Shown here one piece after another: positions 49,213 to 58,738 of a stretch of 60,559 bases of DNA; within the stretch, counting starts at the first letter, position 1, and each line of letters starts with the position of its first letter. The notes under the pieces are model-generated. The model saw nothing but the letters and a program-made list of their open reading frames with translations, was not told where the DNA came from and did not search any database. Origin of the DNA: Mangrovicoccus sp. HB161399. Its GTDB lineage: Bacteria > Pseudomonadota > Alphaproteobacteria > Rhodobacterales > Rhodobacteraceae. Location of the stretch: NCBI RefSeq assembly GCF_013184745.1, contig NZ_JAATVU010000035.1, positions 1-60,559 on the forward strand, read 5' to 3'. The translations under genes and the position numbers were made by a program.

Positions 49213-50064
49213 TCAGCGCAGGACGCGGACGCGGTATGCGTAGGGGCCGGTTTCCTCTACCGCGACCGTGTCCCCTTCTCTTGCATCGGCCGCGGCGAAG
49301 AACTTCCCGATCCAGCCGCGGGCCCGGAAGATGGACTTCGTCCCGTCGATATCGGTCAGCACGGCTTGCGGTCCGCCCCAATCAATCAAGATTTCTCGTT
49401 GCGCCTTCGAATCCTTGTTGCGACCGCCGATGGCATCGGCCGGAAATTTGCCGAGAATGGGCCTCAGGTTGATGTGACTGTTCCTGATGTTGCCGCCGCT
49501 CAGGACGCATTCCCCCAGTCTCTTTCCGCCCGGCCCCCGCAGGTTTGCGACCGGCGCGCTCCGGTCTGCATCGGGCCGCGCGCCGGAAGCTTCCGCCGCC
49601 TCCCCGAGCGCAGTCAGTTTTTTCGCCTCGAGCGGCGTGCCCGGCTCTGCCTCCGGGACATCGGACGAGGCCGCGAGATCCAGCGCAGCCAGCTGCTCCC
49701 GGGCGGCCTCATCGAGCTTGACCCAGAGCGTCGCCCCCGATGCATGCCGATAGGGGACCGGCCGGTCGAGCGCGCGGACATCAGCGAGCTTCCAGGGGGT
49801 GGTCCATTTCGCGACCTCTCCCGAACGGATCATCCGCTCCGGAATTCTGTGCCGGTCCCGAGCGGCGATCATCTCGTCCACTGTCAGCGGCTCGCCGCAA
49901 CCGACCAGTCGCGCCACGCCGACCACCGTCCCGGTGCCCTGCCGGACGAGAGCGAACCAGCCGCGATGCGCGGTCTTCGCCGAGCGCATTTCCCAGGTCT
50001 TTACCCCGTCGAGGATCAGATCGATCCACGGTTCGCGAATGACAAGACCAACCTCGATTTCCAT
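49213..50064 (-). CDS. ASCH-domain protein with a second C-terminal domain
   Basis: A 283-residue protein. Residues 1-110 match an ASCH (PUA-like) domain: GLVIREPWIDLILDGVKTWE, EMRS, GWFALVRQGTGTVVGVARLV. ASCH domains bind RNA or modified nucleotides. A linker rich in Ala/Glu follows (125-180), then a distinct C-terminal domain (190-283) with NSHINLRPILGKFPADAIGG and FRARGWIGKFFAAADAREGD. I use the ATG at 50064; a GTG at 50079 is also in frame. It starts 23 bp after zorD on the same strand and probably ends the fic-zor operon. It may sense modified bases or RNA during infection. Confidence 0.75.
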   Translation of the reverse strand: MEIEVGLVIREPWIDLILDGVKTWEMRSAKTAHRGWFALVRQGTGTVVGVARLVGCGEPLTVDEMIAARDRHRIPERMIRSGEVAKWTTPWKLADVRALDRPVPYRHASGATLWVKLDEAAREQLAALDLAASSDVPEAEPGTPLEAKKLTALGEAAEASGARPDADRSAPVANLRGPGGKRLGECVLSGGNIRNSHINLRPILGKFPADAIGGRNKDSKAQREILIDWGGPQAVLTDIDGTKSIFRARGWIGKFFAAADAREGDTVAVEETGPYAYRVRVLR

Positions 50065-50087
50065 ATGTATTTCTTTCACTTATCTTC

Positions 50088-53000
50088 TCACGGCAGACGG
50101 TAGGCACCGTTCGCATCGGGCTGCAATCCGGGCATGCTGTCGCGCCGGAACAATTCTGCCATGCTCCCCTCCAGTGAGCCGTCCCGGGGAGCCATCTCGG
50201 CGCCAAGGGATGCCTGAAGGGCCGCAACCTCGGCGCCGGTGTCGCCCATGGGCCAGAGCGCCTTCTGCGCAAGGCGGCGCTTGCGCTGCATCAGGCTCTG
50301 CAGGAGACCGTCGAAGGACGACGCGCCGTAGCGGGGATGGATCGCCATCGGGACATGGACCTCGACCGGCCTGGCCTGACCGATCCGGTGGACCCGGTCG
50401 TTGCATTGCTCCTCCACGGCCGGGTTCCACCAGCGCGACAGGTGGATAACATGCGTGGCCGCGGTCAGGGTCAGGCCGGTTCCTGCTGCACGGGGTCCGA
50501 GAACGAGAACGTCGAACCCCTGATCGCCCTGCAGATGCCGCTGGAACCGGGTCACGATCTCCTGCCGCCGCGGGATCGGCGTGTCGCCATTGATGATGTC
50601 CACCCGTTCCAGGCCGAAGAAATGCCTCAGGAGCTCGGCAAAACGGAACTGCATGTCCCGGTGCTCGATGAAGACGAGCGCCCGTTCGCCTTTTCCGGCG
50701 ATGCGGCGGAGGATGGCGATCGTCGCATCGAGCCTGGCGCTCAGCTTGACGAAATCGTCCGGCAGCAGGTCCTGCCCGATGCCCGGATGGACCGAAACCG
50801 AGCGGATGTGATGGAGCATCTTGAGCTGCGCGCCCATGCCGCCTTCGGCCAGCTTCCGCCGCGCCTCCTCGTAGGCGTCCGCTTGGATCTGCGGCATCAG
50901 CTGCGGATGCAGGAACCGAGACTTCTGCGGCAGATCCTTCGCCACCTCGTCCTTCAGCCGCCGCAGCCCGAGCGGCGGACAGGAACCGGCGGGCCGGAAC
51001 ACCCTGGCATGAAGCTCGTCCATGTTGCCTTCGTCCGGGGTGCCGTAGCGCGACCGGAACTCGGCCCCGGAGCCGAGAGAGCCCGGCGCGATCCGGTCCA
51101 TGATGGTCCACAGATCGATGGTCGCATTTTCGATCGGCGTCCCGGTGAGTCCGATGCGGAAATCGGCATTCATCGCCTCCGCGGCCTTCGAGGCGATCGT
51201 CGCGCGGTTCTTGATGTTCTGGATCTCGTCCATCACCATCGCGGCGAAGGGGATGCGGCCGAGCGAATGCTGGTAATTGGCCAGCGTGGTGTAGGTTGTC
51301 AGGATCCAGTAGCGGTGCGCCCTGCCCTCGCCGACCGCCTCCTCGAGCCAGTCCAGGTCGAGATGCGGCAGACCGCTGGCGGTCTCGGTCCCGCGCGTGC
51401 CGCGCCGCTTGTGCGAAGACAGCGAAGACCCGTAGAGTCGGACCAGCGTGCCGAATTTGCGCGGGGCAACGTGGGTCTCGACCTCCTGCTCCCAGTTCCG
51501 GAGCAGAGACGTCGGCGCCACCACCAGGATCGGCCCCTTCGGCGCCGCCCCGGCCACCTGCATGTGCGACTGGAGCCAGGCCAGGAAGGCGATGGTCTGC
51601 AGCGTCTTGCCGAGTCCCTGCTCGTCGGCATTGAGAATGCCCGGAAGGCCCTTCTGCCAGGCGTCGAGAGCCCAGCGGAAACTCTCGAGCTGGTGCTCGC
51701 GCAGCGGAGTCGCGATCACCGAAGGCAGCGCCGTTTCGACGGCCGGAACACGCGGGCGCAGCTCCTGATGCCAGGTCAGCTCCTCGAAATTGTCGAGAGT
51801 TTCCAGGATCACCGGACCGGCCCGCTCTTCGTCGCCCTCGTCCGGGCTAACGGGCGTTTCATCCTCCGCTTCCCGGGACCGCCGCAGTGTCTCGGCTTCC
51901 ACCGCCGCCACGGTCTCCGGGGTCACCGGAACCTCTTCGCCCGCGATGGCGACGCTGGCCGCCGCACCGTCGCCGAGAGCCGCCTTCATCCTGGCCTGCA
52001 GATCATCCAGCTCCGCATCCGGCATGGCCTTCAGCGCCCCGGCCACAAGCTCGCCGAAGACTTCCGGCAGCCATGTCGTGCCGCTGCCTTCGTAGTCCTG
52101 CGCTGGCTTTCGATATTCGACCGTGCCGGTCACGCGCTCGGAATACTCGCGGCTTTCGATCAGCGCAGGTCCCGCCACGGACGCGGTCAGTTCCTCCTGC
52201 GCCGCATCGTCGAGACCCTCGAAAGCGCCGGAAGCTTCCAGATGCCGGGAGACGGCATCCGTGATGAAAGCTCGCGGATTGGAAATGAACTCCTTGCGCT
52301 CGTCGCGATCGGCCTTCTGCGCCCGGACGATTTCCTGCAAGACCGGAGCCGCGCCGGGATCTACGACCAGATAGGAATTTCCGCCGAGGCTGTAGGCCGG
52401 TTTCGCGCCTCCGCGCCGGAGACCATATTGAAACGCGGCCAGCGCCTCGCCCGAAAGCTCCGCATCGCCCTCGGCAACCTCCGCCTCGCCAACACCTTTT
52501 CCGTCCAAGCTCCGCCCCGAATAGGGCACGACCTCGAACTGGCTCAGCCCTTCGACGGGAGAGATCGAAAAGCGGTCGGCCAGCCGGACCTCGAGCCCGC
52601 GCAGGAAGGGAGTCATCGCAAGCGCGGCGACATCCCGGTTCTCCGGCATCTCGCCGGTCTCGTCCGGATCGATGGCCCGGCGGAATTCGGCAAGCGCGCG
52701 CCAGTGGTCCTCCAGCGGCGCAGCGGCGTCGAAATTGTCCGCAAGATCAAGCGCCCGCTTCATCCAGAGCGGCACCCGCCGCGCGCCGTGCCTCGTATGG
52801 AGGAAAGCGCCCTGGCGACGCGGCGTCTCGCGGCGACCGTTCCGTTTCCATTCGTAGTCAAGCCGGAAGTCCGGACGGCCGAGGCTCCCCGTCGCGTCGG
52901 TCCGGAGAACCAGATCGACATCGCCGGGCAGTCCGAGCGCCGCGGCAGAGCGTGCCGAGAGGCTCGCCGCCGCATCATGGCTGAGGCTCATATGACCATC

Positions 53001-53213
53001 GGCAATCTCCACTTCGCTGGGATGCGCGTCCTGCCAGTTGCGCAAATCCCCCATCGCGAACAGCAAGTCTTTCTCGCTGGATTCGAGCTCGGCGATGGAA
53101 CGCGGCTTCGTCCCCTTCCCAGCCAGGCGCCGAAAAAAACCGCGCTTGCCGTCGGTAAGTCGGATAGTGACTCCATGGTCGCCGATCTCGTGGACAAGGC
53201 TGGCATCAGACAT
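50088..53213 (-). CDS. zorD: Zorya type I protein ZorD (SNF2-type helicase/nuclease)
   Basis: A 1041-residue protein. The N-terminal 500 residues lack recognisable motifs. A SNF2 helicase core follows: NADEQGLGKTLQT near residue 525, TTYTTL near 635, VMDEIQNIKN near 658, LTGTPIEN near 685, and the C-terminal lobe with RALVFIEHRDMQF near 855 and QCNDRVHRIGQ near 938. This is the architecture of ZorD, the effector that acts on phage DNA in Zorya. The ATG at 53213 overlaps the end of zorC by 8 bp. A longer open frame to 53327 overlaps zorC further and is less likely. Confidence 0.92.
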   Translation of the reverse strand: MSDASLVHEIGDHGVTIRLTDGKRGFFRRLAGKGTKPRSIAELESSEKDLLFAMGDLRNWQDAHPSEVEIADGHMSLSHDAAASLSARSAAALGLPGDVDLVLRTDATGSLGRPDFRLDYEWKRNGRRETPRRQGAFLHTRHGARRVPLWMKRALDLADNFDAAAPLEDHWRALAEFRRAIDPDETGEMPENRDVAALAMTPFLRGLEVRLADRFSISPVEGLSQFEVVPYSGRSLDGKGVGEAEVAEGDAELSGEALAAFQYGLRRGGAKPAYSLGGNSYLVVDPGAAPVLQEIVRAQKADRDERKEFISNPRAFITDAVSRHLEASGAFEGLDDAAQEELTASVAGPALIESREYSERVTGTVEYRKPAQDYEGSGTTWLPEVFGELVAGALKAMPDAELDDLQARMKAALGDGAAASVAIAGEEVPVTPETVAAVEAETLRRSREAEDETPVSPDEGDEERAGPVILETLDNFEELTWHQELRPRVPAVETALPSVIATPLREHQLESFRWALDAWQKGLPGILNADEQGLGKTLQTIAFLAWLQSHMQVAGAAPKGPILVVAPTSLLRNWEQEVETHVAPRKFGTLVRLYGSSLSSHKRRGTRGTETASGLPHLDLDWLEEAVGEGRAHRYWILTTYTTLANYQHSLGRIPFAAMVMDEIQNIKNRATIASKAAEAMNADFRIGLTGTPIENATIDLWTIMDRIAPGSLGSGAEFRSRYGTPDEGNMDELHARVFRPAGSCPPLGLRRLKDEVAKDLPQKSRFLHPQLMPQIQADAYEEARRKLAEGGMGAQLKMLHHIRSVSVHPGIGQDLLPDDFVKLSARLDATIAILRRIAGKGERALVFIEHRDMQFRFAELLRHFFGLERVDIINGDTPIPRRQEIVTRFQRHLQGDQGFDVLVLGPRAAGTGLTLTAATHVIHLSRWWNPAVEEQCNDRVHRIGQARPVEVHVPMAIHPRYGASSFDGLLQSLMQRKRRLAQKALWPMGDTGAEVAALQASLGAEMAPRDGSLEGSMAELFRRDSMPGLQPDANGAYRLP

Positions 53214-54519
53214 TTTGCAGAACCCATTGAGACCAAACAGGAATTGAATTGTGCGGCTTTGACCGGGGCGAGCGGCGCATGATCTGATCGCAACGGTACT
53301 CGGACTGGTAGAGTTTCGGCGCATCAATGGAATTTGCGTCGAAAATGTGTGTCCGGTAGCTGTGGCACCCGTCCACGACGATCTTGCCGCCGATGCGCAT
53401 CACGAGCAGCGACGTGCTCCCGCCCCGGTCGAGCTGTCGGCCGAAGCGACGGCTCAGGATTGCATCGTTGGAACCCGCCAGAAGTTCGCGGGCATAGCGC
53501 CTGGCCGCCCCGCCGAAGGCGACCCACGCCTCGTCGATGCGGCCCTCCTCGTAGAGGTCCAGCCAGAAATCCCGCCGCGGCGGCCACATGTGGCTGTCCT
53601 GGGTGGCATCCACCATGTCGCAGAAGAACTTCATGTCCTGCTTGGTCAGCCAGCGCAGCAATATCGACCGCAGCTCGGGATCGAACCCTGACCAGATGCC
53701 GCCGCGGTGCAGCCGCGGATCGTTGTAGGCGCGGATGATGCGCTCGCTCAGATCGTGCCGCACGTCGTCCGGCGGCATCTCGGTCCGCCAGGCCGCAAGG
53801 AGCGCTTCGACCGCCCTCGCCGCGCCGGTTTCCAGCGCGTTGCCATGCTCCGGGATCAGCCAGCGCAGAAGCTGCTCGCGCGCATCGGCACGCCTGAGCG
53901 ACGGGGCAAGCTCCTTGACGAAAATGTCGTGTGCGGCGCAACACAGGCCGGAGGCATGCGGCGTCCTCAGACCGAGCTCCTTCAGCGCCTCGTAGGGATC
54001 CGGGCTCTGCCGCATCAGCTCCGCCAGCTCCTTCGGGGCGAGCTGCGGCGAGAAGATCCGCGGCAGCCTGATGACAAGCTCGCGGATCCGCGCGCCGAGG
54101 GCGGAGGCGCGTTTCGCCAGCATTTCCGCCAGGCGGTGCGTATGCACGGCCCCTGCGCGGAACGTGTCCGCATAGACCCGGACCATCGCATCCAGGAACG
54201 TCGTCGATGTCGATGCCGCGATCTCGTCGAGGTAGAACTCGCGGACCTTGGCGAGGTCGTCCCTTTCGCACCTCTCGGCATCGAAAACGGCGAACGCCGC
54301 GGCCGTGATGCGGGAGGTCTTGACGCTGCTCCAGTCCCAGCGAAGCACGCGGCGCAACATTTCCTTGGCGAGCTTTTCGCGGTCGCGCTCCTCCGGCTGC
54401 GAAACGACATCGGGCCAGCGGTCGAGCACGCGCTTCACGCCGCGGTCCAGCAGCTCCAGGGACGGCAGCACGCGCACATTGAGGCTCGGAGGCCGCCCCA
54501 ATGCGTCGCGGGCCTTCAT
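53206..54519 (-). CDS. zorC: Zorya type I protein ZorC
   Basis: A 437-residue protein with the EH-signature-like C-terminal half seen in ZorC (RWLTKQDMKFFCDMVDATQD, WPPRRDFWLDLYEEGRIDEA, GSTSLLVMRIGGKIVVDGC). No catalytic motif is visible; ZorC binds DNA and is needed to pass the alarm from the ZorAB motor to ZorD. The ATG at 54519 overlaps the zorB stop (ATGA). The upstream extension of this frame to 54906 lies inside zorB and is rejected. Identification rests on position between zorB and zorD plus these segments. Confidence 0.9.
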   Translation of the reverse strand: MKARDALGRPPSLNVRVLPSLELLDRGVKRVLDRWPDVVSQPEERDREKLAKEMLRRVLRWDWSSVKTSRITAAAFAVFDAERCERDDLAKVREFYLDEIAASTSTTFLDAMVRVYADTFRAGAVHTHRLAEMLAKRASALGARIRELVIRLPRIFSPQLAPKELAELMRQSPDPYEALKELGLRTPHASGLCCAAHDIFVKELAPSLRRADAREQLLRWLIPEHGNALETGAARAVEALLAAWRTEMPPDDVRHDLSERIIRAYNDPRLHRGGIWSGFDPELRSILLRWLTKQDMKFFCDMVDATQDSHMWPPRRDFWLDLYEEGRIDEAWVAFGGAARRYARELLAGSNDAILSRRFGRQLDRGGSTSLLVMRIGGKIVVDGCHSYRTHIFDANSIDAPKLYQSEYRCDQIMRRSPRSKPHNSIPVWSQWVLQNV

Positions 54520-55511
54520 TCGGCGGTCCCCAGCGATGTTTCCAGCGCAGCCCGGATCGCGGCGATGCCGTCGGTGTCCTGCGGGGTGACCATGATGAAC
54601 CGCAAGTCGATCCGCCGGTTCGTCGCGCGCCCCTCCTCCGTTCCGTTCGCCGCCACCGGCCGGTCCGGCCCGTAGGCTGCAACTGAGAGAACCGGCTGCA
54701 GCTTGAGATTGAGCTGCTCCATCAGCAACGGCGCCGCTCCGGTCATTGCAAAGAAGGTGCTGTTGGCCCGGGCCGTCGACAGGTTTCGGTTGAGCCTGTC
54801 CGTCCCGACATTGTCCGTGTGGCCCTCGATCTGCACGGCTTCGATCATGACGAAGCCCGGATTGCAGTCCTCGGCGAATTTCGATCTCGGTCCCAGGGTG
54901 AAACACGGCAGAACCTCGTCGAGACGCTGCGCCAGCCGCGCCACGATGTCCTCCTTGGCGGGCGTCAGGTTGGAGCGCCCCGACGCGAAGAGCCCCTCCC
55001 CCTGGAACCGGAGCGCATCGCTCTCTTCGCTGAGCTCGACCTGGAGATCGGGGAAATCCTTGCGTATCGCGTCGCGCAGCCGGACCAGAACCTCCCTGCG
55101 CGTCTGCGTCACACGGGAGAGATAGGCCTCGAGAGGATCGACCTTGCGAAGCTCCGCCAGCTCCGCCTTCAGCTCCCGGATCTGTTTCTCCAGTTCCTCG
55201 ATCCGAACCTTCGCCGCCTGCAGACTGGTCCGGGCCTGCTCGAGATCGTTCTCGGTCTGCTGCAGCTGCAGCTGCAGTTGCGCGAGAAGCACCTCCAGTA
55301 CGGCAACCCGCTTGAACGCGACATCGCGGTCACGCACAACCCGTTCATGCGTTTCGAGAGGCACGGTCTCTGTCTGATCCAGGGCTTGGCTGACGAAGAA
55401 GGCCAAGAGGATCATGATGATAAAGAGGAAACCGACGGTCATGTCGGTCATCGAGACGAAGGCGCTCTCCTCGTCCTCGTCCTGCAACCTCCGCCGGAGC
55501 TGGCCCCGCAT
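54516..55511 (-). CDS. zorB: Zorya protein ZorB (MotB-like, OmpA/peptidoglycan-binding)
   Basis: A 331-residue protein. One transmembrane helix near residues 19-42 (SMTDMTVGFLFIIMILLAFF) contains Asp23, the ion-binding aspartate expected of MotB-type proteins. A glutamine-rich coiled coil follows (about 65-125). The OmpA-like peptidoglycan-binding domain is at about 165-315, with EGHTDNVGTDRLNRNLSTAR and EEGRATNRRID. It forms the ion-driven membrane motor with ZorA. The ATG overlaps the zorA stop by one base (TGATG). Confidence 0.93.
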   Translation of the reverse strand: MRGQLRRRLQDEDEESAFVSMTDMTVGFLFIIMILLAFFVSQALDQTETVPLETHERVVRDRDVAFKRVAVLEVLLAQLQLQLQQTENDLEQARTSLQAAKVRIEELEKQIRELKAELAELRKVDPLEAYLSRVTQTRREVLVRLRDAIRKDFPDLQVELSEESDALRFQGEGLFASGRSNLTPAKEDIVARLAQRLDEVLPCFTLGPRSKFAEDCNPGFVMIEAVQIEGHTDNVGTDRLNRNLSTARANSTFFAMTGAAPLLMEQLNLKLQPVLSVAAYGPDRPVAANGTEEGRATNRRIDLRFIMVTPQDTDGIAAIRAALETSLGTAE

Positions 55512-57574
55512 CAGAGCCTCCGCTGCGACGGGATGAAGTTTTCAGCCTGCTCGACGACGCCTTTCAGCGTGTCGATGCCCGGCGCCAGCGTGTCGCGCAT
55601 GCGCGTGACATGGTCCTGAGCCGTGCCGAGCGCGGAATCGAGCTGGGCATTGTAGTCGCGCAGCGCTCGTCCGAGCATCTCGTCGATCCGGTCCAGCTGT
55701 TCCGCCTGCCCGGTCAGTGTCGAGAGAGCGGCCCGGATGGATCCGAGCGCCGCCTGGATGCCTTCCCGCTCGGTGCCGAGCGCCGATTGCGCCGTCTCGA
55801 GCACATGCTGCGCGTTCTCGGCGATCATCGCGGAGTTCTGCGTTAGCGTCGCAGACACCGTCTCGACATTGGCCTCCAGACGGCGGAGGCTCGTTTCGAT
55901 CCGCTCGTGCGACGCCCGGAGGGGCTCGCTCGCCGCACGCATGTCGCGGCTGGCCGCGCCGAAGGCCGTGCTCGCCCCCGTGATGGCATTCGCGCCGTCC
56001 TTCATGCCCGTCGCAGCCGATTTCGCGCTCTCCGCCCCGTCCGCCAGGGCCAGCGCGATATCCTGCAGGCCCGTGCCGACAGACTGGATCCGGCCCATCA
56101 GATCGTCGCCGATCGCGCCGCCCATTTCGGCCCCGAGCCGCGCAATATTCGTTCCGACGGCTTCGAAGGAGTCGAGAAGAGACTTGCCCGCACCCTCGAT
56201 CGCGCTGCCGGCTTCCTGCGTGCTGGCCGCCATCCTGGCCTGAAGCGCCGCCGCCCCTTCCGCTCCGGCGGCATCAAGCTGCTCGCGGAAGCCTTCCGCC
56301 GCTTGCCGCAAGTCGGCGGCCGCCGTTCCCATGGCCTCGGCCCCGCGCGCCGTGTTCTCGCGTATGCCGCCCAGCGTCTCGTTCATCACGGCGAGCATCT
56401 GCTCGGCGCCGGCCGTCATGCTGTCGGCCGCCGCCCGGCCGCTGGACGCAATTTCGGTGCGCATTTCCGCCAGCGACCCGGCAAGCTGCGACAGCGCCGT
56501 CTGAAGGCCTTCCCCGGCTTGTGCATTCGACGCATTCATGCGATCGACCATCAGGCCGATCCGGTCGGTCGCCTCGCCCAGCGACACGCTGGCCTGCGTC
56601 AGGGCATTCCCGACCGAATGGCTGAGCTGCGAGGACAGATCGCCCACAAGGCCCTCCATGTTCGACGATCCCATGGCGCCGACCTTGTCGAAGATCGGTT
56701 CCATGCGCTCGGTGATCGCCGTCGTGATGCGATCCGGCATCACCTCGAGCGGCTGCCGGAGTTCAGCCACCATTTCCAGCCCGATCTGACGCAGATGTTC
56801 GCGCTGCTCGTCCGCGGCCCGCAGCTGTCGGAATGCGAGATCCTCGAGGCTGACAAAGCTCAGGCGGCGCTCGATCGCCACGCAGAGCCCCTGGAGGTCG
56901 TGTGCGACCCGATCCGAACGCACGCGCAGGAAGATGTTGAACAGGATGGAGCAGACGAGCCCGGCCAGCGACATGATGAATTTGGCCGAGGCGATCTGCA
57001 TGAAGTCCTGCATCGCCAGATCCATCGAACCCCCTCCGGGACCGGAAATCTGGCCGGAAAATCCATGAAGCGCCGCCACCAGCCCGAGGAAGGTCATCAG
57101 CAGGCCGAGCGACACGAAGAGGTTCGGCAGGATCCGGAACCAGCCGGGGCCGTAGCCAAGGTCCTCGACATTCATGAAGACGGCGGGGCGGATGGAATTG
57201 CGCAGGGAGACATTGCCGTCCAGATCGTCGGCAACGACCGTTTCCGAAAACTCCTGCCAGGCATCGCGGAGCGACGCACGGGCCCGAGACGCGTCCGGGA
57301 TTTCCCCGACCTTGGCCTGGAACACCTCGTAGTTCTCGCTGAACGCTTCCTCGTCTCGGTATTCGGCCAGGAGCTTGCGCATCTGGCGGATCGCCCGGCG
57401 CTGTCTGCCCGTCTTCCAGAAAAACCAGACGCTGAAGACCAGCAGCATGAAGCCGAGACCCGCGGCCACCACGCCCGGGGCGCTTTGCGTCTTGGTCAGG
57501 GTCTCGGCGATGGCGATGATGCCGTCGACAATGGAAGAACCTGCAGAGCCGAGAATTTCGAGCAGCTCGTTCAT
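55511..57574 (-). CDS. zorA: Zorya protein ZorA (MotA-like motor subunit with long tail)
   Basis: A 687-residue protein. Three hydrophobic segments are visible: near residues 33-53 (VVAAGLGFMLLVFSVWFFW), near 148-172 (ILPNLFVSLGLLMTFLGLVA) and near 195-220. The MotA-like core between them matches ZorA. Residues 250-680 form a very long coiled-coil tail rich in Ala and Gln, the intracellular tail that signals phage injection. The start codon overlaps the stop of the fic gene (ATGA, 57571-57574), so fic and zorA are translationally coupled, which is not part of the standard description of Zorya. Confidence 0.92.
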   Translation of the reverse strand: MNELLEILGSAGSSIVDGIIAIAETLTKTQSAPGVVAAGLGFMLLVFSVWFFWKTGRQRRAIRQMRKLLAEYRDEEAFSENYEVFQAKVGEIPDASRARASLRDAWQEFSETVVADDLDGNVSLRNSIRPAVFMNVEDLGYGPGWFRILPNLFVSLGLLMTFLGLVAALHGFSGQISGPGGGSMDLAMQDFMQIASAKFIMSLAGLVCSILFNIFLRVRSDRVAHDLQGLCVAIERRLSFVSLEDLAFRQLRAADEQREHLRQIGLEMVAELRQPLEVMPDRITTAITERMEPIFDKVGAMGSSNMEGLVGDLSSQLSHSVGNALTQASVSLGEATDRIGLMVDRMNASNAQAGEGLQTALSQLAGSLAEMRTEIASSGRAAADSMTAGAEQMLAVMNETLGGIRENTARGAEAMGTAAADLRQAAEGFREQLDAAGAEGAAALQARMAASTQEAGSAIEGAGKSLLDSFEAVGTNIARLGAEMGGAIGDDLMGRIQSVGTGLQDIALALADGAESAKSAATGMKDGANAITGASTAFGAASRDMRAASEPLRASHERIETSLRRLEANVETVSATLTQNSAMIAENAQHVLETAQSALGTEREGIQAALGSIRAALSTLTGQAEQLDRIDEMLGRALRDYNAQLDSALGTAQDHVTRMRDTLAPGIDTLKGVVEQAENFIPSQRRL

Positions 57575-58734
57575 TGGAAACTCGTTTTTTCAAACAGCAA
57601 CTTGAAACCCTTCCTGGTCTTCCCGCCCCGCCCGGGCACCGCGAGGCTGTAGCCCGTGCTGCGCCCGCCGCCCTCGTCCCTGCGCAGCACGCCGAGTTTG
57701 ACCAGCTCGGTGATGTCCCTCAGCGCCGTGTCGGTGGAGACCTTCGTCAGCTTCGCCCATTTTCCGGAGGTCAGCTTGCCCTCGAACCCGTCGAGCAGCC
57801 GGTTGATGACCGCGCGCTGGCGGTCGTTCAGCGGATGCTGCCGCAGATGGTCCCAGACCCTGGCCTTGGCCAGCACCTGGCCCAGCATGTCCTCGGCGCC
57901 GAGGATCGCCCGGTCGAGGCAGCCGAGAAACCAGGCGAGCCAGCCGGTGACGTCGAGGCCGCCCTTCTGCGTGAGTTCGAGCATGCCGTAATAGTCCTCC
58001 CGCTCCAGGCGGATCTGGGCGGACATGCTGTAGAAGCGCTGCGGGCTTGCTTCGGAGCGGGCGAGCGCCATGTCGGCGATCGCGCGGGCAATGCGGCCAT
58101 TGCCGTCCTCGAAAGGGTGGATGGTCACGAACCACAGATGCGCCTGCGCCGCGCGCAGGACCGGATCGGTCTGGTCGGGCCGCTCGAACCAGTCGAGGAA
58201 CGCCGCCATCTCGGCGGGAACGCGGGACGCATCCGGCGCTTCGAAATGCACCCTCTCGCGGCCGTAGGAGCCGGAAACGACCTGCATCGGCCCGGCGCTT
58301 CCATCGCGCCATGCACCGGTGACGATCCGGGCCAAGCCGCTGCGGCCAGTCGGGAAAAGCGCGGCCTGCCAGCCGAACAGCCTCTCCTCTGTCAGCGGTG
58401 CCGCCGCGTTGCGGGTGGCATCGAGCATCATCTCGACCACGCCATCGACATGCCGATCCGAGGGGGCCAGCGCGCCGATTTCCAGCCCGAGCCGCCTGGC
58501 GATGGAGGAGCGCACGGCATCTCGGCCGAGAATTTCGCCCTCGATCTCGCTCGACTTGACGACATCCTCAGTCAAGGTGCGCAGCAGCGCCTCGCCCTGC
58601 AGTTCGAAACCGAGGGTTTCCATGCGGCCGAACAGGCGCCCCTGCCGGTGCCGGACCTGGGCGAGCTGGCCGGAGATCTCTTCCGCCGACCAGATAAACC
58701 GGGGCCAGTCTTCGCGCTGATGGATGTAGATCAT
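57571..58734 (-). CDS. fic: Fic-family AMP-transferase with DUF4172 and winged-helix domains
   Basis: A 387-residue protein. Residues 1-75 are the DUF4172/Fic_N region (YIHQREDWPRFIW) with the inhibitory helix motif SSEIEGE near residue 61. The catalytic Fic motif HPFEDGNGRIAR is near 205. A C-terminal winged helix (about 300-380, GKWAKLTKVSTDTALRDITE) follows. It would AMPylate target proteins and is held in check by its own inhibitory helix. I use the ATG at 58734; 33 further in-frame codons upstream overlap operator-like dyads. It leads the fic-zorABCD operon and may autoregulate through its winged helix. Confidence 0.9.
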   Translation of the reverse strand: MIYIHQREDWPRFIWSAEEISGQLAQVRHRQGRLFGRMETLGFELQGEALLRTLTEDVVKSSEIEGEILGRDAVRSSIARRLGLEIGALAPSDRHVDGVVEMMLDATRNAAAPLTEERLFGWQAALFPTGRSGLARIVTGAWRDGSAGPMQVVSGSYGRERVHFEAPDASRVPAEMAAFLDWFERPDQTDPVLRAAQAHLWFVTIHPFEDGNGRIARAIADMALARSEASPQRFYSMSAQIRLEREDYYGMLELTQKGGLDVTGWLAWFLGCLDRAILGAEDMLGQVLAKARVWDHLRQHPLNDRQRAVINRLLDGFEGKLTSGKWAKLTKVSTDTALRDITELVKLGVLRRDEGGGRSTGYSLAVPGRGGKTRKGFKLLFEKTSFQ

Positions 58735-58738
58735 GAAT

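Noticed and set aside
53206-54906. ZorC as a 566-residue protein
   Set aside because: The first 129 residues lie antisense-like within zorB in another frame and look random; the ATGA overlap at 54516-54519 fixes the start.
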